DNA from: an uncultured Clostridia bacterium
GTDB taxonomy: Bacteria > Bacillota > Clostridia > Oscillospirales > CAG-272
Direction: 5' to 3'
Assembly: GCA_937934385.1 (NCBI GenBank)
Contig: CALGZV010000422.1
Coordinates: 1-5,067 of the forward strand
Length of the DNA: 5,067 nt
The notes under the pieces are model-generated. The model did no database searches and was not told the origin of the DNA. It saw nothing but the letters and a program-made list of their open reading frames with translations. Below are positions 5,017 through 5,067 of the stretch, one piece after another (positions within the stretch are counted from its first letter, which is position 1; each line of letters begins with the position of its first letter). Both the position numbers and the translations under genes were made by a program.

Positions 5017-5067
5017 ATATTATGTATAACATATTTTGTCTGCTGATTTTTCCTGCGAAATTTTTCC
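5017..5067. other. Window-edge sequence, no gene visible
   Basis: The last 51 bases are AT-rich and contain no start codon with a ribosome binding site. TTTTTCC occurs twice near the edge (5046-5052 and 5061-5067). It is the reverse complement of the GGAAAAA motif at the left end of the window, but low complexity explains this adequately. Any gene served by the promoter at 4943 begins beyond the window. Confidence 0.5.

Noticed and set aside
5046..5067. TTTTTCC at the right edge versus GGAAAAA at the left edge as terminal inverted repeats of a mobile element
   Set aside because: The shared word is only seven bases of low complexity; there is no transposase, no target duplication and the window ends are arbitrary.

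Overview
The window looks like a piece of a low-to-moderate GC Clostridia genome, most likely an Oscillospiraceae/Ruminococcus-type gut or rumen bacterium. This is inferred from AT-rich intergenic DNA with near-perfect sigma-A promoters (TTGACA-17-TATAAT), AAAGGA/AGGAG ribosome binding sites, heavy ATA/AGA codon use, a DUF1836 protein (a family known mainly from Firmicutes) and a lipoprotein that looks like a carbohydrate-active enzyme. No species is identified. I see no rRNA or tRNA gene, CRISPR array, transposase, integrase or phage gene.

Layout. Bases 1-498 hold no convincing gene. They contain GGAAAA- and CCGG-centred repeats and a minus-strand intrinsic terminator (245-279). A small minus-strand gene for a one-pass membrane protein (499-780) follows, then a minus-strand DUF1836 putative transcription factor (876-1496). 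The 95-base gap between these two holds a long bulged hairpin (825-858). A 256-base divergent region (1497-1752) carries a probable DUF1836 promoter on the minus strand and a consensus plus-strand promoter for an AMP-forming acyl-CoA/acyl-ACP synthetase (1753-3447). That gene ends at a 12-bp perfect terminator hairpin (3459-3488), which can also serve the convergent minus-strand gene. That gene is a 378-residue lipoprotein with a GH99/GH71/WbsX-like barrel (3578-4714), transcribed from its own strong promoter (4823-4851) with a leader of about 100 nt. Beyond it, a second divergent consensus promoter points right (4943-4971). It is followed almost immediately by an intrinsic-terminator-like hairpin (4993-5016), suggesting either a tiny RNA or an attenuated leader for a gene outside the window.

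Functional links. The genes do not form one obvious pathway. DUF1836 and the synthetase are divergent neighbours, so local control of the synthetase (fatty-acid activation) by the DUF1836 protein is a reasonable but untested idea. The small membrane protein may be co-transcribed with DUF1836. The lipoprotein seems an independent surface glycan-related unit. There is no clear evidence of a new multi-gene system. The most unusual points are the promoter-terminator unit at the right end, the bulged hairpin between the two minus-strand genes, the unrecognised small membrane protein, and a 15-base perfect complementarity between the synthetase 3' end and the DUF1836 leader.
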